A stretch of DNA of 64,000 nucleotides from Pseudomonas violetae (GTDB taxonomy: Bacteria > Pseudomonadota > Gammaproteobacteria > Pseudomonadales > Pseudomonadaceae): the NCBI RefSeq assembly GCF_023072615.1, contig NZ_JAKNRW010000003.1:310001-374000 (forward strand), written 5' to 3'. The notes below the pieces were generated by a model, which saw only the letters and a program-made list of their open reading frames with translations, was not told where the DNA came from and made no database searches. Below are positions 27,835 to 34,577 of this stretch, one piece after another. The position numbers and the translations under genes were made by a program. Position 1 is the stretch's first letter. Every line of letters begins with the position of its first letter.

Positions 27835-27872
27835 CATAACATATTGCAGACGAACGACAACAATATGTTATG
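27835..27872. promoter_or_regulatory. 12-bp perfect inverted repeat over recombinase promoter
   Basis: CATAACATATTG (27835-27846) and CAATATGTTATG (27861-27872) are separated by 14 nt and lie 35-72 nt upstream of the serine recombinase start. On the minus strand TTGTCG, 16 nt and TATGAT form a plausible promoter overlapping the arms. It could be an autoregulatory operator or a recombination half-site pair. Confidence 0.6.
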
Positions 27873-28133
27873 GGGTAGAATAAAAAGATTTACGGTGCTT
27901 GGATTTGTCATTGGATTGTGAGTTGTTCTGTTTGTGCTGGCGCTGCTGCTTGCTGCACTGGAATGAATACCAGCATGGTCATCGCTTACATGGTCACAAG
28001 GTGAATACCTCGTGTAATAGCATTGCTACCGCCATCCTATGGATGCGTTGACAGGTGTATAGCGACGATTAGCACGCGGATTGTGATGGGTGCAGCCGTT
28101 GGTGATCAGGCTCAGGCTGCATGTGGAGCGGTT

Positions 28134-28334
28134 TTAATGAGCCAGGAACGAACTGGCCACTTCTTCACCCTCAGGTGTTGGAATCACATCGAAGAAGCTG
28201 TCACCGTCAAATACGCCGAATACGAGTTTCTTTGAGAGGAGGAGCCTGAAGGTATGAACGGCGGAACCATCCACTTGAGTTTTGCCGTTGATGATTGCTG
28301 TGAGAAGAGATTCTTCGGTCTTGAACATGTGCAT
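28134..28334 (-). CDS. Small island protein, function unknown
   Basis: The product is 66 aa and begins MHMFKTEESLLTAIINGKT. It has no membrane segment or known motif, and composition is typical of a small globular protein with an alpha/beta pattern (LLLSKKLVFGVFDGDSFF). The ribosome site is weak, and codon use is AT-rich like neighbours. It lies between two other minus-strand genes. The 260 nt downstream (27873-28133) show no supported gene. Confidence 0.4.
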   Translation of the reverse strand: MHMFKTEESLLTAIINGKTQVDGSAVHTFRLLLSKKLVFGVFDGDSFFDVIPTPEGEEVASSFLAH

Positions 28335-28377
28335 AGATAGTTTCCCAAGTGAAGCTCGGCTACCACGGATCGGGCAA

Positions 28378-28596
28378 TTACGATTTCACTTGACAGAAGT
28401 ATATCACATGTGATTTTGGACAATTTCGAGTAGATACATAATAGATGAAAACTATTAACAATGTACGATTGATATTCTTTGCATATGAAGCCCCGTGTTG
28501 AGATTCAGGGCTAGAAACGAATATGTCTAACCAATTGATCATTGGAGCCCAGTAATAATCAGTGTCTTGAAGAAGTTGCTCTAAATACTCAAACAT
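28378..28596 (-). CDS. Small island protein with hydrophobic segment, unknown
   Basis: The product is 72 aa from ATG 28596 (MFEYLEQLLQDTDYYWAPM), with CAGGG-type ribosome site upstream. A hydrophobic stretch TLLIVFIYYVS near residue 50 could be a membrane helix. No family is recognised. It begins after the terminator at 28655-28690, so it must have its own promoter. Confidence 0.35.
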   Translation of the reverse strand: MFEYLEQLLQDTDYYWAPMINWLDIFVSSPESQHGASYAKNINRTLLIVFIYYVSTRNCPKSHVIYFCQVKS

Positions 28597-28654
28597 TTTA
28601 CACCCTGATACCAACGTGATTATCGCCTGTTTTGATGGAGATATTACAGGTACG

Positions 28655-28690
28655 AAAAAGCCCCTGAATGCTGGTGAGCATCAGAGGCTA
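28655..28690 (-). terminator. Intrinsic terminator of island minus-strand operon
   Basis: On the minus strand AGCCTCTGATGCT-CACC-AGCATTCAGGGGCT is followed by TTTTT. It lies 63 nt after the stop of the 157-aa gene and closes the 31131-to-28753 gene run. Confidence 0.7.
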
Positions 28691-28752
28691 ATACTGGTGT
28701 GCTGAACATTGTGAAGACTCTCGTAATCAAATGAAGGGGAATACGGTTACCT

Positions 28753-29226
28753 TCACTCTGGAATAACTAGCTCGGTGAAGGTGCTGTTCACTTCACTTTC
28801 GATTTCCAGCAAACGCTTTGCTTTAGCAGATGCGATCGCATCTGCTTCTTTGATCTCATCCTTCTCAATCAATTGTGACTTTAAAAGCTCTTTGAAAAGT
28901 TCGCGTTCAGCTTTAAGATGAAAAATATAATCTTCTTTGACTTTCCCAAACTTTTGCGCCAGTTCAATATCCTGAATATGTTGTGGCTTGGTCATGTACG
29001 CCGAGTAATTAAGACTCTCCATCCGGATCGGTAATTTCTCGTCGAGTACATATCCGTCTCCACTCATTTTGATTACAGTCTGAAGGAAACGGAATGGAAG
29101 TTCGCCCCGCGCTATTTCTTTACATTCACGAGTGTTAAGGTACCAATGCTTATATGCTTGCTGGCGGCGCTCCAACTCATTTTGATCAAACGTTGGAATT
29201 GTACCTTTGATTTTGATGGTGGTCAT
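28753..29226 (-). CDS. Island protein of 157 aa, function unknown
   Basis: It is a hydrophilic, helix-rich protein beginning MTTIKIKGTIPTFDQNELER. The C-terminal half is strongly charged with coiled-coil character (FHLKAERELFKELLKSQLIEKDEIKEADAIASAKAKRLL, here given in outline from about residue 100 on). No known domain. It starts 2 nt downstream of the 76-aa gene's stop, with AAGGAG ahead, so it is translationally coupled. The last gene before the operon terminator. Codon use is AT-rich. Confidence 0.6.
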   Translation of the reverse strand: MTTIKIKGTIPTFDQNELERRQQAYKHWYLNTRECKEIARGELPFRFLQTVIKMSGDGYVLDEKLPIRMESLNYSAYMTKPQHIQDIELAQKFGKVKEDYIFHLKAERELFKELLKSQLIEKDEIKEADAIASAKAKRLLEIESEVNSTFTELVIPE

Positions 29227-29227
29227 T

Positions 29228-29458
29228 TTATATTACTCCTTTATGCTTGTTGATGTGAACAATGGCTCTCGCAATTATTGAAGCGCGATATTGTTCTTCA
29301 CTTAGCTTGAAAGTGTTGAACTTGGATTTACTGGTGACTTGGTTATCACCATCTTTTTCTAATTGCACCTCACGCTCTAAGCGCTGTGTTGTTTTATTTA
29401 TTTTAGAACGCGCTACCGCTCGTTCAAAGCTAGTGCGAAAGTGATCTATATTAGTCAT
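29228..29458 (-). CDS. Island protein of 76 aa, function unknown
   Basis: It is a small basic protein beginning MTNIDHFRTSFERAVARSK, with the later stretch KFNTFKLSEEQYRASIIARA. It has no recognised motif; the charge and size would suit a DNA-binding or regulatory protein. AGAGGAT lies at good distance before the ATG. It is directly followed by the 157-aa gene. The paired 59-bp element A lies in its upstream leader. Confidence 0.55.
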   Translation of the reverse strand: MTNIDHFRTSFERAVARSKINKTTQRLEREVQLEKDGDNQVTSKSKFNTFKLSEEQYRASIIARAIVHINKHKGVI

Positions 29459-29525
29459 TTACTTTATCCTCTTGTTTAATATTGAATTCTGTCTGCTGAC
29501 AGAAGAATGTATTTGATGGAAATGT

Positions 29526-29584
29526 CTGTAAGCCACGTATAATCACGCTTACAGCTATATGCATGTATCATGTGTAGATACTAC
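29526..29584. repeat. 59-bp island element, copy A
   Basis: A hairpin CTGTAAGC...GCTTACAG (29526-29554) is followed after 10 nt by GTATCATGTGTAGATACTAC (29565-29584), which holds the palindrome GTATC...GATAC. Copy B at 31152-31210 has the same length and layout, and by my count 43 of 59 positions agree. Each copy sits upstream of an island gene on the minus strand. Confidence 0.7.
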
Positions 29585-29603
29585 CTGCGGCGGTGTTGAT
29601 GAG

Positions 29604-30977
29604 TTAGAAGTCGCAGAATATCTCTTCTGGAGTGATGCGCAGATATTGATTTGGTACGTAGTCGTCTTCTACTTGATAGTAGATGCTGGAATAGTCCAAC
29701 AAACCTTCACACTGTTGCGATGGGAAACGGGCGAACATTTCTTCTTCATATGTGGCTTGTTCCGCTTTTACAATCTCTTCTGCCAACATTACTTTGTCAG
29801 GCAAGCCTAGACTGATGATCGCATTCTTAATAACAGGTACTTGCTGTAAAAACCGTGAGTAGTCATCAGCAAAGTGATCCTGAATGCTGCTGGTGGAGCC
29901 GCTGTAGTCCGGTGCGAGCGACGTTACCTCCAGATACTTGCTCAGGGTGCTGCGGATCATTTTGCGGTCTACAGGCTGTCCCTGAAGCGTGTGGAACGTC
30001 CGAAAACCAATGAAGTCACGCAGAGTTGAAGCATCCATACCTTCCCGTAGTTCTAGCGGGTTCCATGTCACACCGTATGGATTTTCAAGAATACTCGATA
30101 GTCCCTGTTGATCCGGTTGGCGACTAAGCCAAGCAATCGCCACATGAAGTACAGGAACCATGAATGTAATATCAGACTTATGTTGACCAGTTGGGAGTTG
30201 TTCCGACAGTCGCTGACATTCTTCCAGCATTACTATGAATGATCGTTTGGTTGCATAGTCAATTGTGAAGGCTGGTTTGTCTTCTATCTTTGTCCTGATT
30301 GCACGAAGATCATGCAGTGACATACGTTCGAGTTTGCTCAGTGGCAATGTATTGTCTGGATCATTCTGGAATACCCATTTTGCTGCACAGTATCGATTGC
30401 TCTTTGTCACTGGGTGTTCTTTCGCATAGTCGATTAGCACTTGGCCCAGGTAGTCAGTCACCAAATCCAAGACAACGCGATCATGGGTTGTGCTGGTTAC
30501 TTTCCATTTTGCTTTCAGTTTGCTTCTTGGAATGCACAGTCCTCGGTCTTGGTAACTTTTGTTACCGTGCGTTTGGTTATGGAATGAACCACCAATAAAC
30601 AGGTTGAGGTGATGCAATAGTCCGACAGTGCCGATACCTTTTGCTGGCTGGACGTGGCACAGGTGGAATTTAGAAGTTTTAGTTTCAGAGTTCCATCCAA
30701 AGGTTTTGAATCTGGCTTTATAAACTTCAAATAGAGCGACTAGATCCACACCTTGTAAGATTTCAACTGTGCCGGCTCGTTTGCATTCGCTTGCAATCCA
30801 TAGCCATTCATCAGACTGTGAGAGTCGTAAGATTCGTTTCTCTTCTGTTGTCTGTCGTTTTTCTTTTTGATTCTTCTGTCTTGCCTTTGGTCGGCATGGC
30901 GGACAGTGCTTAGCCTTGATTTGGCTAGTGGTGAACGCGGTGTTACATATGGCGCAGGTTCTGGTTCTCTTGATCAT
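29604..30977 (-). CDS. Zn-ribbon protein with HNH-like core, unknown function
   Basis: The product is 457 aa. The N-terminal Cys4 ribbon uses C8, C11, C25 and C28 (CAICNTAF...HCPPC). Residues 104-138 read FHLCHVQPAKGIGTVG, then LLHHLNLFIGGSFHNQTHGN. The spacing of H105/H108, N125 and H133-N134 recalls an HNH nuclease core, though the usual ligand Cys pairs are incomplete. The remaining 300 aa are helical and unassigned. It is the largest cargo gene of the island; its start lies inside the preceding 62-aa gene (35-nt overlap), so the two are coupled. A nuclease role is inference. Confidence 0.65.
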   Translation of the reverse strand: MIKRTRTCAICNTAFTTSQIKAKHCPPCRPKARQKNQKEKRQTTEEKRILRLSQSDEWLWIASECKRAGTVEILQGVDLVALFEVYKARFKTFGWNSETKTSKFHLCHVQPAKGIGTVGLLHHLNLFIGGSFHNQTHGNKSYQDRGLCIPRSKLKAKWKVTSTTHDRVVLDLVTDYLGQVLIDYAKEHPVTKSNRYCAAKWVFQNDPDNTLPLSKLERMSLHDLRAIRTKIEDKPAFTIDYATKRSFIVMLEECQRLSEQLPTGQHKSDITFMVPVLHVAIAWLSRQPDQQGLSSILENPYGVTWNPLELREGMDASTLRDFIGFRTFHTLQGQPVDRKMIRSTLSKYLEVTSLAPDYSGSTSSIQDHFADDYSRFLQQVPVIKNAIISLGLPDKVMLAEEIVKAEQATYEEEMFARFPSQQCEGLLDYSSIYYQVEDDYVPNQYLRITPEEIFCDF

Positions 30978-31131
30978 GTTTATGTTTATCCTCGTATAGG
31001 GACTGATGGGAAAGCGACTTATGCATCATGGTGATCATCTGTTGAAGGGCGTGGGTTGGATTGGTTTCACCCAACATGCTCATAACTTTTTCTAACTGTA
31101 AGATGGAACGAGGGTTCAATCGGATTCGCAT
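30943..31131 (-). CDS. Small island protein, possible ribbon-helix-helix regulator
   Basis: The product is 62 aa, beginning MRIRLNPRSILQLEKVMSML. A short beta-like start followed by two helices resembles Arc/MetJ ribbon-helix-helix proteins, but this is a weak structural guess. The tail is polar and His-rich. AAGGAAG precedes the ATG at good distance. It overlaps the 457-aa gene by 35 nt. Element B lies just upstream, a natural target for an autoregulator. Confidence 0.5.
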   Translation of the reverse strand: MRIRLNPRSILQLEKVMSMLGETNPTHALQQMITMMHKSLSHQSLYEDKHKHDQENQNLRHM

Positions 31132-31151
31132 ATCTGAGCTTCCTTAAGTTG

Positions 31152-31210
31152 CTGTAGGCCACGCAATACGTGGGTTATAGGTGTATGTGTGTATCAACTG
31201 TAGATACTAC
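31152..31210. repeat. 59-bp island element, copy B
   Basis: The hairpin arm region CTGTAGGCCACG...CGTGGGTTATAG (31152-31180) and GTATCAACTGTAGATACTAC (31191-31210) have the same 29+10+20 layout as copy A. The 20-bp palindromic part differs at only two positions. The TGA stop of the Zn-finger gene falls inside it. Confidence 0.7.
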
Positions 31211-31448
31211 ATGCTGCACTCTGCGTTGCCTTTGCAACCACAAGTGCATTGATCATCATGTCGAGGTCATTAGCTTCAGTTTTAAGCTGAATGTATTGGA
31301 GCTTACTCAACACCACTTTCAGCGAAACAGGGCCGGCATTTGAAAATCTCCACAATCTTGTACGGCATGAATTGCTACAGGTTTTAGTTTGTGGGCGGCG
31401 ATTGTCGATTGATTTACTACACACGGCGCATTTCTTTATTTTTGACAT
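31194..31448 (-). CDS. Small Cys4 zinc-finger protein
   Basis: The product is 84 aa from ATG 31448, with GGAGGG upstream. The zinc site is C7, C10, C24 and C28 in KKCAVCSKSIDNRR and KTCSNSCRTRLWRF, the pattern of treble-clef/FCS-like fingers common in phage and island proteins that bind nucleic acid. The C-terminal half is helical (LSKLQYIQLKTEANDLDMM). It lies downstream of the candidate ncRNA terminator and upstream of the 62-aa gene. Confidence 0.65.
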   Translation of the reverse strand: MSKIKKCAVCSKSIDNRRPQTKTCSNSCRTRLWRFSNAGPVSLKVVLSKLQYIQLKTEANDLDMMINALVVAKATQSAACSIYS

Positions 31449-31515
31449 GCATTTTCCCTCCAAAGGGTAATTGGTGATAAAACGTAATATTCTTGTGTCG
31501 GTTTCAGGCAATAAA

Positions 31516-31538
31516 AAGGCCACTGTCTAGGTGGCCTT
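31516..31538 (-). terminator. Intrinsic terminator (3' end of candidate ncRNA)
   Basis: AAGGCCAC (31516-31523), a 7-nt loop and GTGGCCTT (31531-31538) form an 8-bp perfect stem. Read on the minus strand it ends in TTTTTATT. It would end the transcript starting near 31700 and could also stop read-through from the integrase. Confidence 0.85.
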
Positions 31539-31700
31539 CTTTATATGAGAGCGCAAGAGAACAGATGCTAATGAAGACCTAGAGGGAGGCTCAAAAGCGC
31601 GAAGTCACCGAAATGACCAAAAATGGCGACTATTACTCTTTCGGACTTTCTGTAAGAACTGCAATAATTACAGAAGTCTGAAGATTGTTCTCTTGCTAAT
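31516..31700 (-). ncRNA. Candidate structured small RNA of the island (about 185 nt)
   Basis: The predicted transcript runs from just after a consensus promoter to an intrinsic terminator and contains no ATG on this strand. Its 5' segment GCAAGAGAACA (31696 to 31686) is perfectly complementary to TGTTCTCTTGC (31563 to 31553), giving an 11-bp closing helix. Inside lies a hairpin of GACTTCTGTAA with TTACAGAAAGTC (31678 to 31644, one bulged A), and further on a C-rich segment GAGCCTCCCTCTAGG with an anti-Shine-Dalgarno CCUCC core. It could be a trans-acting sRNA, a 6S-like RNA or an antisense/copy-control RNA. I recognise no family. Confidence 0.65.
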
Positions 31701-31706
31701 AGACGA

Positions 31707-31736
31707 ATTATAATACACGAAACCTTGCTTTGTCAA
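31707..31736 (-). promoter_or_regulatory. Consensus sigma-70 promoter of candidate ncRNA
   Basis: On the minus strand TTGACA (31736-31731) and TATAAT (31712-31707), both perfect consensus hexamers, are 18 nt apart. This is the strongest promoter match in the window. It predicts a start near 31700. Confidence 0.8.
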
Positions 31737-31949
31737 TAGATGTCAACATTTAAATGACACTTCCGTCAATTATTTTATATTGTTGAAATATCGCCGGGTA
31801 GTTAAGCATGCGCTTATTGAGCACATCAAACCAAAACGATTGTTACTGCAAGAAAACACCACTCAAAAACACGTTCTCCTATCAGGGTATGCAGACGTAC
31901 CGGGTAGAGAGTAGCGTTGTTTTTAGTGGTATTTTATCGATCAAACTAA
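31737..31949. other. Island non-coding segment with long inverted repeat
   Basis: This segment lies between the integrase stop and the ncRNA promoter. ACCACTCAAAAAC (31858-31870) pairs with GTTTTTAGTGGT (31919-31930) with one bulge and a 48-nt loop. It may be the end of the integrase transcript or part of another structured RNA. No gene is seen. Confidence 0.4.
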
Positions 31950-33467
31950 TTAATCTGTAGAAAAGTGGTAAGTAAGATGGTTGATCGCTTCTTGTTTCTG
32001 TTCAAAAGAACATCCGGCACTGTAAACGCTCAATGTAAATGACTTGTGTTCGTGTCCCACGATGTACGGTAGCACCTCCAGACCCACACCTGCTCTATGA
32101 AGCTCGGTCGTGGTTGTTTTTCGGATGCTGTGGAATACGTGAAGTTTGGAGAATTCGGCTTTCGTTTTAAAATGTCCAAACTGCTTGCTCAACCAGTCAA
32201 GCCGGTTTCCATATTTGTTGTTTCCACCTTTGAACAAATACCCATCGTTTGCTGAAGCTTGCGAACATAGATTTTTGTACAACGTTACAAGAGAAGGATG
32301 CAAGGGCATGTCTCGTACGCCAGCATCTGTCTTTGATTCGTTGATCTTGAAACCTATTGGTTCACCAGCGTGGTCGAAAATTGTATGTTCCGGTTTGATG
32401 CGCCCAATCTCTTCAAGTCTCGCACCGGTGAAAGCACCAAAGACTATCAGGTTGGCTAAATCATCTTTGCCACCTTCTTTTGCTTTCTTGTGAAGCTGTT
32501 CAACTTCTATACGAGTAAATGGAATGTACGATTTACCGACTGAATCCCCTGTCTTTGGTAGGTCATGACCATCGAATGGGCACGGTTGTCCGGTGAATTG
32601 CTCACGAAACTGAGGGTCGTACCTAGATGCCCATTTCCAAAAGTTTCGCCCCGACCAAACATAGTTAGCAAGTGTCTGACTGGCACCACCTTGTTTGTTT
32701 AAGAATTTGTGGATTGTGTCAAAGTTGAGTGGTGCGCCTTCGGTTGTCAGAAACTTGGATATTTTCTCAACACGAGCTTTGCAACTGTTGCGGGTTTTCT
32801 CTGATTTGATTTGAGTGGCGAGGTGTTTTGCCCAAGCCTCAATCATGGAAGGGCTGATTGGTGATCGTGGTTTGTAGATTGTCGGGTTTCGCGCAATCGA
32901 TTGAGCTTCCGAATGTTCTTCGTCAGACAGATTGTATTCTTCTGCGGTGCACGCAGCTTCTAGATCTCCAATGATCATCAGAAATTCATGTTGAAGGTTT
33001 ATGCCTTCACCAGCGTTGACACCATTCTCAAGTACGTCAACGTGTTTTCTTGCGAGGCTGGTCAAGCGGTCGGCAATTTCGTTCTGTCCTTCGTCCCGAA
33101 GCTCTCTCACCATTTCGGGAAGCATTTCGAACCATGAGATATCAGCCGGGGCGGCATCTGGATTCCGCGGGGTGTAGATCTTTGTGACGGCATTAGTTTG
33201 TCTCTGCTGCAAATCTAGCCCAACCGTGTGCTGGGCTAGCCGCCATTCATCCCCGGCACCGGCTTTGGCATGTCGTGCTGCTGCAATGTCGGCTTCCCAC
33301 TGAGCCAGCCAGTACAAGCGCCGCTTCATCGCTTCAGACCGAAGACCCGTCTTCAAAGACTTCGTGAACGTGCTTCGATTCCCAAGCGCTCTACGCACAT
33401 CCTTCGGTATCTGCTTTATGACGTACCACGTTTGCTCGTTTTTCTTCTGAATGAGGTTGTCAGGCAT
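31950..33467 (-). CDS. Tyrosine-recombinase integrase of the tRNA-Ser island
   Basis: The product is 505 aa. The N-terminal part carries a DUF6538-like start (LIQKKNEQTWYVIKQIPKDV) and long arm-binding and core-binding domains. The catalytic domain lies at about 330-495 with Arg in GAFTGARLEEIGRIK, the HxxR box HVFHSIRKTTTTEL, His in VGHEHKSFTL and nucleophile Tyr in LSVYSAGC. It integrates and excises the element at tRNA-Ser(CGA). The gene lies 132 nt from attR, which with the two arm-repeat pairs is the normal arrangement. Codon use is less AT-rich than the cargo. Confidence 0.94.
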   Translation of the reverse strand: MPDNLIQKKNEQTWYVIKQIPKDVRRALGNRSTFTKSLKTGLRSEAMKRRLYWLAQWEADIAAARHAKAGAGDEWRLAQHTVGLDLQQRQTNAVTKIYTPRNPDAAPADISWFEMLPEMVRELRDEGQNEIADRLTSLARKHVDVLENGVNAGEGINLQHEFLMIIGDLEAACTAEEYNLSDEEHSEAQSIARNPTIYKPRSPISPSMIEAWAKHLATQIKSEKTRNSCKARVEKISKFLTTEGAPLNFDTIHKFLNKQGGASQTLANYVWSGRNFWKWASRYDPQFREQFTGQPCPFDGHDLPKTGDSVGKSYIPFTRIEVEQLHKKAKEGGKDDLANLIVFGAFTGARLEEIGRIKPEHTIFDHAGEPIGFKINESKTDAGVRDMPLHPSLVTLYKNLCSQASANDGYLFKGGNNKYGNRLDWLSKQFGHFKTKAEFSKLHVFHSIRKTTTTELHRAGVGLEVLPYIVGHEHKSFTLSVYSAGCSFEQKQEAINHLTYHFSTD

Positions 33468-33498
33468 GCGAGCACCGAAGCGTGAGTGGTAGAGTGAT

Positions 33499-33524
33499 TT
33501 CTACTACTATCTTCTACTACTCAT
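33499..33524. repeat. Right arm-type repeats (integrase binding)
   Basis: TTCTACTACTAT (33499-33510) and TTCTACTACTCAT (33512-33524) are set 13 bp apart, the same unit and register as at the left end. They lie between attR and the integrase start and may also regulate integrase transcription. Confidence 0.7.
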
Positions 33525-33581
33525 AGTGGTAATGGTCAACAAACGCGGGGTTTGTTGGGGTTGAAGGTGGTAATCGGAGAC

Positions 33582-33599
33582 TCCCTATCTCTCCGCCAT
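33582..33599. repeat. Attachment site attR
   Basis: This is an exact 18-bp copy of the tRNA-Ser 3' end (TCCCTATCTCTCCGCCAT). Host sequence resumes directly after it, with the original tRNA terminator. Confidence 0.9.
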
Positions 33600-33606
33600 T
33601 ACATAG

Positions 33607-33643
33607 AAAAAGCCCTGTAGCTGAGAAGTTACGGGGCTTTTTC
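33607..33643 (+). terminator. Original tRNA-Ser terminator displaced by the island
   Basis: AAAAAGCCCTGTA and TACGGGGCTTTTT form a terminator hairpin 8 nt after attR. It belonged to the tRNA before insertion and is now orphaned beyond the element. Confidence 0.75.
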
Positions 33644-33754
33644 GTTTCTGATGGTTTTTGTTCTCCTGTCCCCTCCCGCTATGTTTTTCGCTCCCACGTT
33701 TTTATGGCTGCAAGATTGCGAATGAGCGGCCGCTGATCGTTATATGGCCGATTG

Positions 33755-33795
33755 TTCCCACTGAGTGGGAAACCTGTTTCAGTTAATGAGAAACA
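33755..33795. promoter_or_regulatory. Palindromes upstream of iclR-type gene
   Basis: TTCCCACT-G-AGTGGGAA (33755-33771) is a perfect 8+1+8 palindrome. TGTTTC (33775-33780) and GAAACA (33790-33795) form a second inverted repeat. Both lie 25-65 nt before the IclR-family start and are good candidates for its own operator. Confidence 0.55.
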
Positions 33796-33819
33796 TCGTG
33801 CCACCATGCAGGCAATAGC

Positions 33820-34557
33820 ATGGGGCCAACAATGAGCTACAACACGCCAACCGATCGCTTGCTGCAAATCCTCGTAACCCTGGGGCAATCCGGCGAGGCG
33901 ATCTCCGCCAAAGAACTGTCCGAGCAGCTGGCACAGCCGCTCAGCAGCATCTATCGCCATCTAAAAACCCTGCTGCGCTGGGGCCTGGCCGAAGAAAACG
34001 GTCACGGTCGTTATTTGCCGGGGCCTGCCTGTTTGCAACTGGCCAAGAAGTTCGACCGCGAAGCGGTGTTGGTGACGTTGGCCAAGCCCGAGCTCAAGCG
34101 CCTGGCCGAGCAAACCCAGGAAAGTGTGGCGTTGATGGTGCCCAGTAACGGTCAGGCCATTTGCATTGAGCTGATCGACAGCCCACAGCCGCTGCGCTGC
34201 TGCTACCAAAAGGGGTTGGCGCAACCGTTGCTGGTAGGCGCTTCGGCGCGGGTGTTGCTGGCGCACATGGATGAGGCGCAAAGCCTGTCGGCGCTGCTGG
34301 CCCAAGGCGTCGACAGCGGCGACGTTGCGATCTATCAGCGCAGTTTTGCCGAGATCCGGGCTGCCGGTTACGCCGTGAGTCAGAGTGAAATCGACGACGG
34401 CATCTGGGGGGTCAGTGCGCCTTTGATCGACAGCCGCGACCGCCTGCAAGGCGCTATCAGCCTCATGGCCCCTGCCTTCCGGGCTCAACAGCGCACTGAA
34501 CGCCTGATCCGCTGGACCCGGGATGTGGCGCTGCGTCTGAGCGCCCGGCTCGACTGA
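33820..34557 (+). CDS. IclR-family transcriptional regulator
   Basis: The product is 245 aa, or 241 aa from the alternative ATG at 33832. An N-terminal winged helix ([36 protein letters not shown]) is followed by the effector-binding GAF-like domain with [13 protein letters not shown] near 140 and [16 protein letters not shown] near 195. It is followed 20 nt on by hutG and then gltS, so it probably controls use of formiminoglutamate or glutamate. The effector is unknown. Palindromes just upstream suggest autoregulation. Confidence 0.9.
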   Translation: MGPTMSYNTPTDRLLQILVTLGQSGEAISAKELSEQLAQPLSSIYRHLKTLLRWGLAEENGHGRYLPGPACLQLAKKFDREAVLVTLAKPELKRLAEQTQESVALMVPSNGQAICIELIDSPQPLRCCYQKGLAQPLLVGASARVLLAHMDEAQSLSALLAQGVDSGDVAIYQRSFAEIRAAGYAVSQSEIDDGIWGVSAPLIDSRDRLQGAISLMAPAFRAQQRTERLIRWTRDVALRLSARLD

Positions 34558-34577
34558 ATTTGACTGGAGTTTCAAAC

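Larger units (their letters stand above)
26684..33599. mobile_element. Integrative element (about 6.9 kb) in tRNA-Ser(CGA)
   Basis: The element is bounded by an 18-bp direct repeat identical to the tRNA 3' end. It carries a tyrosine integrase next to the distal end, a serine recombinase next to the tRNA end, paired arm-type repeats inside both ends, and AT-rich codon usage unlike the host. Nearly all genes lie on the minus strand. No phage structural, conjugation or obvious defence/resistance gene is present, so it is a small non-self-transmissible island or satellite-like element. The cargo is mostly unrecognised. Confidence 0.9.

Noticed and set aside
28023..28235. Plus-strand ORF of 70 codons in the island
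   Set aside because: It overlaps the opposite 66-aa frame, has no ribosome site, and no motif.
29526..31210. The two 59-bp elements as integron attC sites
   Set aside because: They lack the conserved GTTRRRY-type R boxes and L boxes of attC, and there is no integron integrase (the integrase lacks an IntI-specific segment as far as I can see).
29526..31210. The repeated hairpins as a CRISPR array
   Set aside because: Only two copies 1.6 kb apart with genes between, and no cas genes in the window.
26684..33599. Island as a retron or other reverse-transcriptase defence system
   Set aside because: The candidate ncRNA prompted the idea, but no reverse transcriptase motif (YxDD) occurs in any island frame.
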